Notes: generated by a model not told the origin, from the letters alone. A stretch of 64,000 nucleotides of DNA from SIG607 sp045648445 (GCA_045648445.1 JAZRNY010000003.1:1-64000), one strand, 5' to 3'. Shown: positions 7,707-17,677, counted from the stretch's first letter. A program made the numbers and translations.

Positions 7707-8891
7707 ATGAAAGAATTCGAACTTAAATACGGTTGTAACCCCAACCAAAAACCTGCAAAAATATTTATGCACGACGGAAGCGAACTTCCAATTGAAATTT
7801 TAAACGGACGTCCCGGTTACATCAACTTTCTTGACGCCTTCAATTCATGGCAACTTGTTAAAGAATTAAAAGAAGCGCTTGGTATGCCTGCAGTTACTTC
7901 CTTTAAGCACGTTAGCCCCACATCTGCAGCAATCGGTCTTCCTCTTTCGGATAAACTCAAAAAGGCTTGCTTCGTTGACGATATTGAAGGTCTTGACGAC
8001 TCTCCCCTTGCCTGCGCTTACGCAAGAGCAAGAGGTACCGACAGAATGTGTTCTTTTGGTGACTGGGTTGCACTTAGCGACGTATGTGACGTTACCACCG
8101 CACTTATGATTAAAAGAGAGGTAAGTGACGGTATTATCGCACCGGGTTTTGAACCTGAAGCCCTTGAAATTTTAAAATCCAAAAGAAAAGGCACCTATAA
8201 CATTGTAAAAATCGACCCCGATTTCGTACCCGCTCCCATTGAGCACAAACAGGTTTACGGTATCACCTTTGAACAGGGCAGAAATGAATTTAAGATTAAC
8301 AAAGAACTTCTTTCTAACGTTGTTACCGACAAAAAAGAAATGCCCGAAAGCGCAATAAGAGATTTAATTATTTCTCTTATCACCCTTAAATACACACAGT
8401 CCAACTCCGTATGCTTTGCAGTTGACGGACAGGCTATCGGTGTTGGCGCAGGTCAGCAGTCCCGTGTTCACTGTACCCGTCTTGCAGGCGGCAAGGCTGA
8501 TACTTGGTTCTTACGCCAACACGACAAGGTATTAAATCTTCCCTTTAAGGATACTCTCGGCAGACCCGACAGAGATAACGTTATCGACGGTTACATTAAC
8601 CAAAACGAAGAAGACGTTTGCGCAGACGGCAACTGGCAGAAATACTTTACAGTTCAGCCCGAACGCTTCACTATGGAAGAGCAGAGAGCATATCTTAACA
8701 CCATCAGCGGTGTTGCGCTCGGCAGTGATGCTTTCTTCCCCTTTGACGATAATATTGAACGCGCTAAGAAGAGCGGTGTTTCCTATATTGCTGAGCCCGG
8801 CGGTTCTATAAGAGATGACGTTGTTATTGAATGCTGTAACAAATACGGTATCTCTATGGCATTCACCGGAATGAGACTTTTCCATCATTAA
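7707..8891 (+). CDS. AICAR transformylase, stand-alone (PurH C-terminal domain only)
   Basis: 394 residues. Formylates AICAR with 10-formyl-THF to give FAICAR. The catalytic Lys-His pair is K67-H68 in FKHVSPTSAA; later motifs include KYTQSNSVCF, GAGQQSRVHCTRLAG and FFPFDDNIE, all of the PurH transformylase half. The N-terminal MGS-like IMP cyclohydrolase half of normal PurH is missing, and the protein is shorter than PurH (about 510-530). The preceding PurO-like protein supplies that step. Start is the ATG after TTGGAGG; an in-frame TTG 12 bases upstream is part of that ribosome binding site. Confidence 0.92.
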   Translation: MKEFELKYGCNPNQKPAKIFMHDGSELPIEILNGRPGYINFLDAFNSWQLVKELKEALGMPAVTSFKHVSPTSAAIGLPLSDKLKKACFVDDIEGLDDSPLACAYARARGTDRMCSFGDWVALSDVCDVTTALMIKREVSDGIIAPGFEPEALEILKSKRKGTYNIVKIDPDFVPAPIEHKQVYGITFEQGRNEFKINKELLSNVVTDKKEMPESAIRDLIISLITLKYTQSNSVCFAVDGQAIGVGAGQQSRVHCTRLAGGKADTWFLRQHDKVLNLPFKDTLGRPDRDNVIDGYINQNEEDVCADGNWQKYFTVQPERFTMEEQRAYLNTISGVALGSDAFFPFDDNIERAKKSGVSYIAEPGGSIRDDVVIECCNKYGISMAFTGMRLFHH

Positions 8892-8907
8892 TAGGAGAAT
8901 AAAAAAT

Positions 8908-10170
8908 ATGAAAGTTGCTGTTATAGGTAGCGGCGGAAGAGAACATACCATAATCAAAAAGTTAAAGGAAAGTGTAAAGATTGATGAGATTTTTGCAATT
9001 CCCGGAAACGGCGGTATGAGTGAAGCCACTCTCGTTCCCATTCCCGTTACAGAAATTGATAAAATTTGTGATTTTGCAAAGGAAAATAAAATCGACTACG
9101 TTGTGGTTGCTCCCGATGACCCACTTGTTGCAGGTATGGTTGACGCTTTAAACAGTGTTGGTATTCCCTGCTTTGGTCCTAATAAAGATGCCGCAATAAT
9201 TGAAGGCAGTAAGGTGTTTTCTAAAAACCTTATGAAAAAATACGGCATCCCTACAGCCGCTTACGGTGTATATAACAATATGAACGATGCGCTTGATTAC
9301 ATCAAGACCGCTCCCCTTCCTACCGTTATTAAAGCCGACGGACTTGCCCTTGGCAAAGGTGTAATTATTGCCGAAACAAGAAAAGAAGCAGAAGACGCTA
9401 TTCATTCCATTATGGAAGATAAAATTTTCGGTGCTTCGGGCAACAACATTGTTATTGAAGAATTTTTAACAGGCCCCGAAGTTTCGGTTCTTGCATTTAC
9501 CGACGGCAAAACCCTTGTTCCTATGGTTTCGGCTATGGACCACAAACGTGCCAAAGACGGTGATATGGGACTTAACACAGGCGGTATGGGTACTATTGCT
9601 CCTAATCCCTACTATACAGAAGACGTAGCAAAGGTTTGTATGGATGAAATCTTTATTCCCACAATTCGTGCTATGGAAAAAGAAGGACGCACCTTTAAGG
9701 GTTGTTTGTTCTTTGGTCTTATGATTACCGAAAACGGCCCCAAGGTAATTGAATATAACTGCCGTTTCGGTGACCCCGAAACTCAGGTTGTTCTTCCCCT
9801 GCTTGAAAGCGACCTTTTTGAAATTATGCTTTCTTGCACAAACGGTACGTTAGATAAATGTGAAGTTAAATTTAAAGACGCCGCCGCTTGCTGTGTAGTT
9901 ATGGCAAGTGAAGGTTATCCTCAGAAATATCAAAGCGGTTTCCCCATTACCGTTGACAGTGATATTAACGCTACCGTAATTTATGCAGGCGCTAAAAAGG
10001 ACGGCAATACCGTTCTTTCGGCAGGCGGACGAGTTTTAGGCGTAAGCGCAGTTGCGCCCGACCTTAAAGCCGCTATAGAAAAAGCATACAAGGAAACCGA
10101 AAAGGTTCACTTTGAAAATGCATACAAACGAAGTGACATTGGTGCGAGAGCACTTAAAGCATTAAATTGA
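8908..10170 (+). CDS. purD: Phosphoribosylamine-glycine ligase PurD
   Basis: 420 residues, typical. ATP-grasp ligase joining phosphoribosylamine and glycine to GAR. Starts with the GxGGREH loop (VIGSGGREHT), followed by PDDPLVAG (about 72), the ATP-binding KADGLALGKG (about 143), and EYNCRFGDPETQ near residue 285, a PurD signature that binds metal and substrate. Sits 16 bases after the AICAR transformylase with AGGAG in front of its ATG. Confidence 0.96.
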   Translation: MKVAVIGSGGREHTIIKKLKESVKIDEIFAIPGNGGMSEATLVPIPVTEIDKICDFAKENKIDYVVVAPDDPLVAGMVDALNSVGIPCFGPNKDAAIIEGSKVFSKNLMKKYGIPTAAYGVYNNMNDALDYIKTAPLPTVIKADGLALGKGVIIAETRKEAEDAIHSIMEDKIFGASGNNIVIEEFLTGPEVSVLAFTDGKTLVPMVSAMDHKRAKDGDMGLNTGGMGTIAPNPYYTEDVAKVCMDEIFIPTIRAMEKEGRTFKGCLFFGLMITENGPKVIEYNCRFGDPETQVVLPLLESDLFEIMLSCTNGTLDKCEVKFKDAAACCVVMASEGYPQKYQSGFPITVDSDINATVIYAGAKKDGNTVLSAGGRVLGVSAVAPDLKAAIEKAYKETEKVHFENAYKRSDIGARALKALN

Positions 10171-10185
10171 TAGGAAGGATAGAAT

Positions 10186-13100
10186 ATGGTTTACCGCATT
10201 TATGTTGAAAAGAAGGCAGGATTAGCCGGTGAAGCAGATTCCCTTTTGGGTGATATCCGCTCATTCTTAGGCATTAAATCTGCCGAAAGCGTCAGAGTAC
10301 TTAACCGCTATGACGTTGAAAATATTGAAGAAGAACTTTTTAATAAGTGTATCAGTACGGTTTTCTCCGAACCTCAACTTGACGACACCTATAATGAATT
10401 AAATTATGCAGACGGTGCATTTTGTTTTGCAGTTGAATATCTCCCGGGTCAGTTCGACCAGCGCGCAGATTCTGCTGCTCAGTGTATTCAGATTATCTCA
10501 AAGGCAGACCGCCCCGACGTTCGTACCGCTAAGGTTTATATTATCGAAGGAAATTTAAACGACGAAGAAAAATCCGCTATCAAGAAGCATCTTATCAACC
10601 CCGTTGAAAGCAGAGAAGCATCACTAGATACTGTTTCCACCCTTAAGCGCGAATACGAAATACCTACAAGTGTTCGTACCCTTGACGGTTTTAACGCACT
10701 CAACGAAGACGGTCTTAAAGATTTCTTAAAGGCTCAGGGTCTTGCTATGGACCTTGACGACCTTAAATTCTGCCAGAGTTATTTTAAGAGCGAGGATAGA
10801 GATCCTACAATCACTGAAATTAAAATGATTGATACTTATTGGTCTGACCATTGCCGTCACACCACCTTCCTCACTACCATTGACGAAGCAAAATTTGAAG
10901 ACGAACTTTTACAAAAGACCTTTGAAGAATATCTTGAAGTCAGAAAAGAAATCGGCAGAACCAAACCCATTAACCTTATGGATATCGGTACTATTGCCGC
11001 TAAATATTTAAAGAAACAAGGCAAACTCCAAAGACTTGACGAATCGGAAGAAATTAATGCTTGCACAGTCAAGATTGACGTTACTATTGACGGCAAAAAA
11101 GAGCCTTGGTTACTTCTCTTTAAAAACGAAACCCACAACCACCCCACCGAAATTGAACCTTTCGGCGGTGCCGCCACCTGTATAGGCGGTGCTATTCGTG
11201 ACCCCCTTTCGGGAAGAAGTTACGTTTATGCCGCAATGCGTGTAACAGGCGCAGGTAATCCTCTTGCAAGTCGTAAAGACACTTTAGAAGGCAAACTTCC
11301 TCAAAGAAAAATCGTTACTACTGCTGCTGCAGGTTACAGTTCATACGGTAACCAAATCGGTCTTGCTACCGGTCAGGTTGACGAAATTTATCACGATGGT
11401 TATACCGCTAAACGTATGGAAATCGGTGCTGTTGTAGGTGCCGCTCCGGAAGAAAACGTTAGACGCGAAGTTCCCTGCGACGGAGACGTTATTATTCTTC
11501 TTGGCGGAAGAACAGGCCGTGACGGTTGCGGTGGCGCTACAGGTTCCTCTAAATCTCACACCGTTGAATCCCTTGAAAGTTGCGGTGCTGAAGTTCAAAA
11601 AGGTAATGCTCCCGAAGAAAGAAAATTACAGCGTCTCTTTAGAAGAAAGGATGCAACACGTCTTATTAAACGTTGTAACGACTTTGGTGCAGGCGGTGTT
11701 TCCGTTGCTATCGGCGAACTTGCCGACGGTATTGAAATTAATCTTAACGCCGTTCCAAAGAAATACGACGGTCTTGACGGTACTGAACTTGCTATCAGTG
11801 AATCTCAGGAAAGAATGGCAGTTGTAGTTGAAAAGGAAAACGTTGATAAGTTTATCGCTCTTGCAAACGAAGAAAACCTTGAAGCAACCGTAGTTGCTAC
11901 GGTAAAGGCTGAACCCAGACTTGTTATGTACTGGAACGGCAAGGATATCGTTAATATCAGCAGAGAGTTCCTTAACTCTAACGGCGCAGAAAAACATATT
12001 AATATTGCACCTGCTAAAATCGAAGACTTTAGCAAAAAAATCGAAGGTTCATTTACCGAAAATTATCAAAAAGTTGCAACCGACCTTAACATTTGTTCAA
12101 AACGCGGTCTTAGTGAACGATTTGACTCTACCATCGGTGCAGGTACGGTACTTATGCCATTCGGCGGTAAATATCAGCAAACTCCTATTCAGGCTATGGT
12201 TAACAAGGTTTCTGTTGAAAACCGTCATACCGACACTTGTTCTCTTATGGCTTGGGGTTACAATCCTTTTATTACCGAAAAGAGTCCCTATCACGGCGCT
12301 TATATGGCTGTTATTGAATCGGTATGTAAACTTATTGCCGCAGGCGCTTCCTTTAATGAAGTATATCTTACTTTCCAAGAATATTTTGAACGTCCCGGTA
12401 AAGATGCAAAACGTTGGGGTAAACCTCTTGCCGCGCTTCTTGGCGCATTTAAAGCGCAAAAGGAACTCGGCATTGCCGCTATCGGCGGTAAAGACTCGAT
12501 GAGTGGTTCTTTCGAACACATAGACGTTCCTCCTACCCTCGTTTCATTTGCCGTTACTACCGAGCAGGTTGAAAGCATCGTTTCTCCTGAATTCAAAAAA
12601 GCAGGTAGCAAGGTTGTTCTTTTAACTCCTAAATATAATGAAAATAATCTTCCTGATACCGCTTCCCTTATTGAACTCTTTGCTCAGGTAAGAAAACTTG
12701 TTGATTTGGGCAAAGTAAATGCCATTTATACTCCCGGTATCGGCGGTATTGCAGAAGCAATTATGAAAATGGCTATCGGTAACAAAATTGGCTTTAAGTA
12801 TGCTGATACCTTTAGTATTGAAGATATTTTTGCATACAGTTACGCTTCATTTATTATTGAACTTAAAGATGATACCGAAATCGGTACTGTTCTTGGTTAT
12901 ACTACTAATGAAGCAAAACTTGTTTACAAAAACGAAGTCATCGACCTTGACGCTCTACAGGAATCCTATGAGAACGTTCTTGAAAAGGTTTATCCCTGCA
13001 ATATAGACCACAAGAATGCTAATCCCGAAAAATTATCATACAGCGTTAAAGAATACGCTAAGCCCAAGTTCACCGTTGCTCGTCCCAAGGTACTTATCCC

Positions 13101-13878
13101 AGTATTCCCCGGTACTAACTGTGAATACGATACGGCTAAGGCTTTATCAACCGCAGGCGCAGATCCCGAAATATTTGTTATTAATAACCTTTCGGCACAA
13201 AGCGTTGCTGAATCGGTTGATACCTTTGCTAAAAAGATGCGCCAGTCTCAAATAGTATTTATCCCCGGTGGTTTCTCCGGTGGTGACGAACCCGACGGTT
13301 CCGGTAAGTTTATTACCGCATTCTTCAGAAATCCCGCTATTATGGAAGAAGTTAACGAACTTCTTAATAACCGCGACGGTCTTATGGCAGGTATTTGTAA
13401 CGGTTTCCAGGCTCTTGTTAAATTAGGTCTTGTTCCTTTCGGAAAGATTATTGATACCGACGAAAACTGTCCTACCCTCACCTATAATACTATAGGCAGG
13501 CACCAGTCCCGTCTCGTTCAAACACGTATTGCTTCTAACAAGTCACCTTGGCTTATGGAAACTCAGGTTGACGATATTTACACCGTTCCGATTTCTCACG
13601 GTGAGGGACGTTTCCTTGTTAGCGACGAACTTGCAAAGGAACTTGCCGCAAACGGACAAATTGCAACACAGTACGTTGATTTAAGCGGCAATCCCACTGC
13701 TGACATTCGCTTTAATCCCAACAACTCCTGCTTTGCTATTGAAGGTATTACAAGTCCCGACGGCAGAATTCTTGGTAAAATGGGTCACAGCGAACGTATT
13801 GGCAACGGACTTTATAAAAACGTTGACGGAAACTTTGATATGGGTATGTTCCGAAGCGCTGTTAAATACTTTAAATAA
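10186..13878 (+). CDS. purL: Phosphoribosylformylglycinamidine synthase, single-chain PurL
   Basis: 1230 residues: the large PurL with its own glutaminase, in the shorter form found in Clostridia and Bacteroidetes. Converts FGAR, glutamine and ATP to FGAM. Order: N-terminal PurS-like part, linker, two AIR-synthase-like ATP domains (e.g. DTYWSDHCRHTTF, ETHNHPTEIEPF, GGKDSMSGSF), then a class I glutamine amidotransferase from about residue 970. The glutaminase nucleophile is Cys1071 (AGICNGF) and the catalytic His is His1138 (ISHGEGRF). No separate purS or purQ is needed. Fifteen bases after purD. Confidence 0.97.
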   Translation: MVYRIYVEKKAGLAGEADSLLGDIRSFLGIKSAESVRVLNRYDVENIEEELFNKCISTVFSEPQLDDTYNELNYADGAFCFAVEYLPGQFDQRADSAAQCIQIISKADRPDVRTAKVYIIEGNLNDEEKSAIKKHLINPVESREASLDTVSTLKREYEIPTSVRTLDGFNALNEDGLKDFLKAQGLAMDLDDLKFCQSYFKSEDRDPTITEIKMIDTYWSDHCRHTTFLTTIDEAKFEDELLQKTFEEYLEVRKEIGRTKPINLMDIGTIAAKYLKKQGKLQRLDESEEINACTVKIDVTIDGKKEPWLLLFKNETHNHPTEIEPFGGAATCIGGAIRDPLSGRSYVYAAMRVTGAGNPLASRKDTLEGKLPQRKIVTTAAAGYSSYGNQIGLATGQVDEIYHDGYTAKRMEIGAVVGAAPEENVRREVPCDGDVIILLGGRTGRDGCGGATGSSKSHTVESLESCGAEVQKGNAPEERKLQRLFRRKDATRLIKRCNDFGAGGVSVAIGELADGIEINLNAVPKKYDGLDGTELAISESQERMAVVVEKENVDKFIALANEENLEATVVATVKAEPRLVMYWNGKDIVNISREFLNSNGAEKHINIAPAKIEDFSKKIEGSFTENYQKVATDLNICSKRGLSERFDSTIGAGTVLMPFGGKYQQTPIQAMVNKVSVENRHTDTCSLMAWGYNPFITEKSPYHGAYMAVIESVCKLIAAGASFNEVYLTFQEYFERPGKDAKRWGKPLAALLGAFKAQKELGIAAIGGKDSMSGSFEHIDVPPTLVSFAVTTEQVESIVSPEFKKAGSKVVLLTPKYNENNLPDTASLIELFAQVRKLVDLGKVNAIYTPGIGGIAEAIMKMAIGNKIGFKYADTFSIEDIFAYSYASFIIELKDDTEIGTVLGYTTNEAKLVYKNEVIDLDALQESYENVLEKVYPCNIDHKNANPEKLSYSVKEYAKPKFTVARPKVLIPVFPGTNCEYDTAKALSTAGADPEIFVINNLSAQSVAESVDTFAKKMRQSQIVFIPGGFSGGDEPDGSGKFITAFFRNPAIMEEVNELLNNRDGLMAGICNGFQALVKLGLVPFGKIIDTDENCPTLTYNTIGRHQSRLVQTRIASNKSPWLMETQVDDIYTVPISHGEGRFLVSDELAKELAANGQIATQYVDLSGNPTADIRFNPNNSCFAIEGITSPDGRILGKMGHSERIGNGLYKNVDGNFDMGMFRSAVKYFK

Positions 13879-13891
13879 GAGGTGTTTTTAA

Positions 13892-15559
13892 ATGAAAAGC
13901 GATATTGAAATTGCTCAGGAAGTCGAACTTCGCCCTATAACCGAAATTGCTGAGACTGCAGGTATTCCCGATGAAAAACTTGAACAGTACGGTAAATATA
14001 AGGCAAAAATCGATTTATCCTTACTTAAAGATGAAACCCGCGAAAACGGCAAACTTATTCTTGTTACCGCTATTAATCCTACCCCTGCAGGCGAAGGCAA
14101 AACAACCACTACAATCGGTCTTGCCGACGCTATGCGCGCTACAGGCAGAAACGTTGTAGTTGCTCTTCGCGAACCCTCGTTAGGTCCCGTTTTTGGCGTT
14201 AAAGGCGGCGCTGCAGGCGGCGGTTACGCTCAGGTCGTTCCTATGGAAGACATTAATCTTCACTTTACAGGCGACTTCCACGCTATAGGCGCCGCAAACA
14301 ACCTTCTTGCTGCAATGCTTGACAACCACATTCATCAAGGAAATGCTCTCGGCATTGACGTAAGACGCATCACTTGGAAAAGATGCGTTGATATGAACGA
14401 CCGTCAACTTCGTTTTGTAACCGACGGTCTTGGCGGTAAGGTTAACGGTGTTCCGAGAGAAGACGGTTTTGACATTACCGTTGCCAGTGAAATTATGGCA
14501 GTTCTTTGTCTTTCTAATTCTATTACCGACTTAAAAGAAAGACTTTCTAAAATTATCGTAGGCTATACCTATGACGATAAGCCTGTTACTGCAGGTCAAC
14601 TTAATGCTCAGGGCGCTATGACTGCCCTTCTAAAAGATGCTTTAAAGCCTAACTTAGTACAAACCTTAGAAGGCACTCCAGCTCTCGTTCACGGGGGACC
14701 TTTCGCTAATATTGCTCACGGCTGTAACTCTATTATTGCTACTAAAATGGCAATGAAATTAGGTGATTATGCAATTACCGAAGCAGGATTTGGTGCTGAC
14801 CTCGGCGCTGAAAAGTTCCTTGACATTAAGTGCCGTTTCGGCGGATTAAAGCCAAGCGCAGTTGTTTTGGTTGCTACCATTCGCGCTCTTAAAATGAACG
14901 GCGGTGTTGCAAAAACCGACCTTAAAGAAGAAAATCTTGAAGCATTAAAGAACGGTATGCCTAACCTTATTCGCCACGCAAGTAACATCAAAAACGTTTA
15001 TAAACTTCCTTGCGTTGTTGCCGTTAACCGTTTCCCCACCGATACCGATGCAGAAGTACAACTCGTTATTGATGCATGTGCCGAACTTGGCATAAAAGCA
15101 ATTTGCTCTAAAGTTTGCGCCGAAGGTTCTAAAGGTGGTATTGAACTTGCAAACGAAGTTGCGCGTCTTTGCGAAACTGACAATGATTTTACCTTCTGCT
15201 ATGAAGACAACCTTTCTATTGAAGAAAAAATTCGCGCTATTGTTACAAAAATTTACGGTGGCGACAACGTAATCTTTGCTCCTGCCGCTAAAAAAGAAAT
15301 AGCAAAACTTACCGAACTCGGTTTTTCGAATATGCCAATTTGTATGGCAAAAACCCAGTACAGTTTTTCAGACGATATGACAAAACTCGGCGCTCCCACA
15401 GGATTTGATATTACAGTACGTAATATTAAGGTAAGCGCAGGCGCAGGATTTATAGTTGCTCTTACAGGCGACATAATGACTATGCCGGGACTTCCCAAAG
15501 TTCCCGCCGCAGAAAAAATCGACGTTGACGAAAACGGCGTTATCAGTGGTTTATTCTAA
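13892..15559 (+). CDS. fhs: Formate-tetrahydrofolate ligase
   Basis: 555 residues, typical. Makes 10-formyl-THF from formate, THF and ATP. The nucleotide loop is PTPAGEGKTTT (63-73); other hallmarks are REPSLGPVFG, KGGAAGGGYAQV, FTGDFHAI and the C-terminal FIVALTGDIMTMPGLP. Supplying the one-carbon donor for PurN and the AICAR transformylase explains its place as the last gene of a ZTP-controlled purine operon. Fourteen bases after purL, with GAGGTG in front; followed by a strong terminator. Confidence 0.97.
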   Translation: MKSDIEIAQEVELRPITEIAETAGIPDEKLEQYGKYKAKIDLSLLKDETRENGKLILVTAINPTPAGEGKTTTTIGLADAMRATGRNVVVALREPSLGPVFGVKGGAAGGGYAQVVPMEDINLHFTGDFHAIGAANNLLAAMLDNHIHQGNALGIDVRRITWKRCVDMNDRQLRFVTDGLGGKVNGVPREDGFDITVASEIMAVLCLSNSITDLKERLSKIIVGYTYDDKPVTAGQLNAQGAMTALLKDALKPNLVQTLEGTPALVHGGPFANIAHGCNSIIATKMAMKLGDYAITEAGFGADLGAEKFLDIKCRFGGLKPSAVVLVATIRALKMNGGVAKTDLKEENLEALKNGMPNLIRHASNIKNVYKLPCVVAVNRFPTDTDAEVQLVIDACAELGIKAICSKVCAEGSKGGIELANEVARLCETDNDFTFCYEDNLSIEEKIRAIVTKIYGGDNVIFAPAAKKEIAKLTELGFSNMPICMAKTQYSFSDDMTKLGAPTGFDITVRNIKVSAGAGFIVALTGDIMTMPGLPKVPAAEKIDVDENGVISGLF

Positions 15560-15564
15560 ATTTA

Positions 15565-15598
15565 AAACCCGAAGGATTTATTCCTTCGGGTTTATTTT
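15565..15598 (+). terminator. Terminator of the purine operon
   Basis: Perfect 12-bp stem AAACCCGAAGGA/TCCTTCGGGTTT with a five-base loop, then TTATTTT. Lies six bases past the fhs stop. Confidence 0.9.
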
Positions 15599-15690
15599 AT
15601 AATTTCCGTATTGTCACGATATTCACTTGGAGTTTTTCCGGTAACGGTGTGAAAGGCTTTGTGTATTCCGTATTTTATCACCGACTTTAT
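15592..15690 (-). pseudogene. Remnant of an AraC-family C-terminus
   Basis: The minus strand encodes, in frame and ending with TAA, a peptide reading HKAFHTVTGKTPSEYRDN. This is the end of an AraC/XylS DNA-binding domain, matching the KAFKTLTGVTPTDY end of the intact regulator just downstream on the same strand. Before it the frame loses similarity and no full gene is open. It is probably the leftover tail of a duplicated or replaced regulator. Confidence 0.65.
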
Positions 15691-15743
15691 TATACCATAA
15701 AATACAGAAAAGTCTGAAGGCAGCAAAAATGCTGCTCTATAAT

Positions 15744-16574
15744 CTATTTATTTTTATAATCGGTTGGTGTTACTCCCGTCAGGGTTTTAAATGCTTTATT
15801 AAAGGAAGTAAGGCTTGTAAAACCGCAAAGGCCGGCTATCTCCATTACCGTTTTATCCGTATTTTTAAAAAGTTCCTGCGCTTTTTCAATACGGGTTATC
15901 AAAAGAAAGTTATACGGAGAAATTCCCGTAACCGTTTTAAAGGCGGCAGAAAAATAAGAACGGCTCATAGCGGCGCTTTTTGCGATATCGATTAAAGTAA
16001 TATCTTTATAGAAATTTTCTTTAATATACTCTATTGCACACTGAACGTTATGTAGATGCTTCGTATCAGGCTTAAATTCTTCTTTGTAATCAATTTTATC
16101 GGAAATTTGACAAATTATCTCTAAAACCTTTCGGGTTATCAGAAAATTATTATCGTTACCACTTAGCAGTTCGATAAGACTTTTAAACAGATTGCAGACC
16201 TCTTTGTCGGATTGTATATTATCAATTTCTATTTCCTGATTGATAAGCGCCTTTATTTTCGCATAAGAAATATAGTTTGGACATTCATTCCAAAAAAAAT
16301 AAGGAGAAAACTGTATATTGATGGCTACAAGGTTTTCGCTTTCCACGTTGGGAATACAATGCTGTTCGTTTGAGCGCACTATTATAAGGTTGCCCTTTTC
16401 TACCGAAAACTGCTTTTTACCCAATACGTATTCACCTTTACCCGATAAAATAAAACCCAATTCCGTTTGAGTGTGATTATGTTTTCGGTATTCGTTTTTC
16501 TTATGCTTTTTAATACTGTAAAAAACGGAAAATAAATGCTGACCGTTTACCTTTGAAAAAAATTCTCTTCTCAC
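15744..16574 (-). CDS. AraC-family transcriptional regulator
   Basis: 276 residues. The N-terminal half is a cupin-like sensor (HNHTQTELGFILSGKG about 32-47; EQHCIPN about 70). The C-terminal half has the two AraC helix-turn-helix motifs: IDIAKSAAMSRSYFSAAFK (about 199-217) and IAGLCGFTSLTSFNKAFK with final GVTPTDY. Start is GTG, six bases after GGAGG; no better ATG exists. Divergent from the mannonate-dehydratase-like gene, so it likely controls that unit in response to a sugar acid; this is inference from position. Confidence 0.9.
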   Translation of the reverse strand: MRREFFSKVNGQHLFSVFYSIKKHKKNEYRKHNHTQTELGFILSGKGEYVLGKKQFSVEKGNLIIVRSNEQHCIPNVESENLVAINIQFSPYFFWNECPNYISYAKIKALINQEIEIDNIQSDKEVCNLFKSLIELLSGNDNNFLITRKVLEIICQISDKIDYKEEFKPDTKHLHNVQCAIEYIKENFYKDITLIDIAKSAAMSRSYFSAAFKTVTGISPYNFLLITRIEKAQELFKNTDKTVMEIAGLCGFTSLTSFNKAFKTLTGVTPTDYKNK

Positions 16575-16613
16575 TTATTACCTCCATAGGATTTTTCAAC
16601 CTAAAAAAAGTAC

Positions 16614-16633
16614 GATTTGATTAGATTTGATTA
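16614..16633. promoter_or_regulatory. Tandem 10-bp direct repeat, possible AraC operator
   Basis: GATTTGATTA occurs twice back to back between the divergent AraC gene and the uxuA-like gene. The repeat ends 11 bases before TATAAT (16645-16650), where an activator would contact the -35 region. AraC-type activators typically bind direct repeats. No experimental support. Confidence 0.45.
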
Positions 16634-16711
16634 ATAAAGTTTTATATAATTAAAGTATATAAACTTTGTATTTACCTGTCAATATTATTTTTTTGAACGG
16701 AGTGTGATATT

Positions 16712-17677
16712 TTGATACTTACGGATTATTTTAAAAGTCAGTACGATTTGACTTGGGATTATGCACGTCAATGCGGAGTGAAACACGGTGTTATACGACT
16801 TCCCGAAGAAGAAGCCTTTGACCTTAACAATTTAAGTCACTGGAAGACGGTAGAAAAAAGATTTGCCGATTTCGGTATAAAGCCCCTTATAATCGAGCCT
16901 ATGCCCAACGCTCTTCACGACCACATTAAAGCAGGTGACGAAAAACGAGATGAGTGTATAGAAAAAGTTATAAAGATGTTTCCGATTATGGATAGCCTTG
17001 ACATCCGTACGATATGCTTTAACTGGATGGCACACGTTGGCTGGACACGTACTAACAGTTCTGTTATTGAGCGTGGCGACGCTTTGGTTACAGGCTTTAA
17101 CCTTAACGACTATAATGAAACAAATCACGTTATAACCAAAGAAAAACTTTGGGAAAATTACGAGTATTTTATAAAAGCGGTTATAAGCGAAGCCGAAAAA
17201 TATAATATTAAACTTGCTCTTCATCCCGACGACCCGCCACTGCAAAAACTCGGCGGAGTTGAACGCATTATGATAAGTTTTGAAAACGTATAAAAAGCAA
17301 TGAGTATAGTTGATAGTGAAAGTTTGGGCATAACGATGTGTCAGGCGTGCTATCATCTTATGGGTGAAGATCTTTATAAAGTTATTCCCTATTTTAAAGA
17401 TAAAATCTTTTTCGTTCATTTCAGAAACGTTATAGGAGATAAGTTTAATTTCCACGAAAGTTTTCACGATAACGGCAATATTGATATGGCTGATATTATG
17501 CGTCTTTATAAGAAATGCGATATAAACGTTCCCATAAGGGTTGACCACGTTCCGTTAATGGCAGGAGAAAAAAAGGAACTTGCAGGCTACACCGCCCTTG
17601 GCAGACTTTTTGCAATAGGATATTTAAAGGGCATTATGGAAAGCTGCGGCGCAATAAACAAAGAGATAGGATGGTAA
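16712..17677 (+). pseudogene. Mannonate-dehydratase-like protein (UxuA family), interrupted by an in-frame stop
   Basis: Two open segments (16712-17293 and 17300-17677) lie in the same frame, separated only by TAA at 17291-17293 and two sense codons. Together they encode about 322 residues with UxuA traits: HPDDPP followed by LGGVERI before the stop, and MCQACY, HFRNV and RVDHVP after it. Members normally read ENVK(K/R)AM at the break, so one base change of a Lys codon (AAA to TAA) would explain it. UxuA dehydrates D-mannonate to 2-keto-3-deoxygluconate in hexuronate breakdown; this shorter relative may act on another aldonate. Start is TTG nine bases after CGGAG. Loss of function, a sequencing error or rare readthrough are all possible. 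Confidence 0.85.

Noticed and set aside
10829..13481. Many short frames on both strands inside purL
   Set aside because: All overlap the 1230-codon gene, with no start site or recognisable protein; typical shadow frames.
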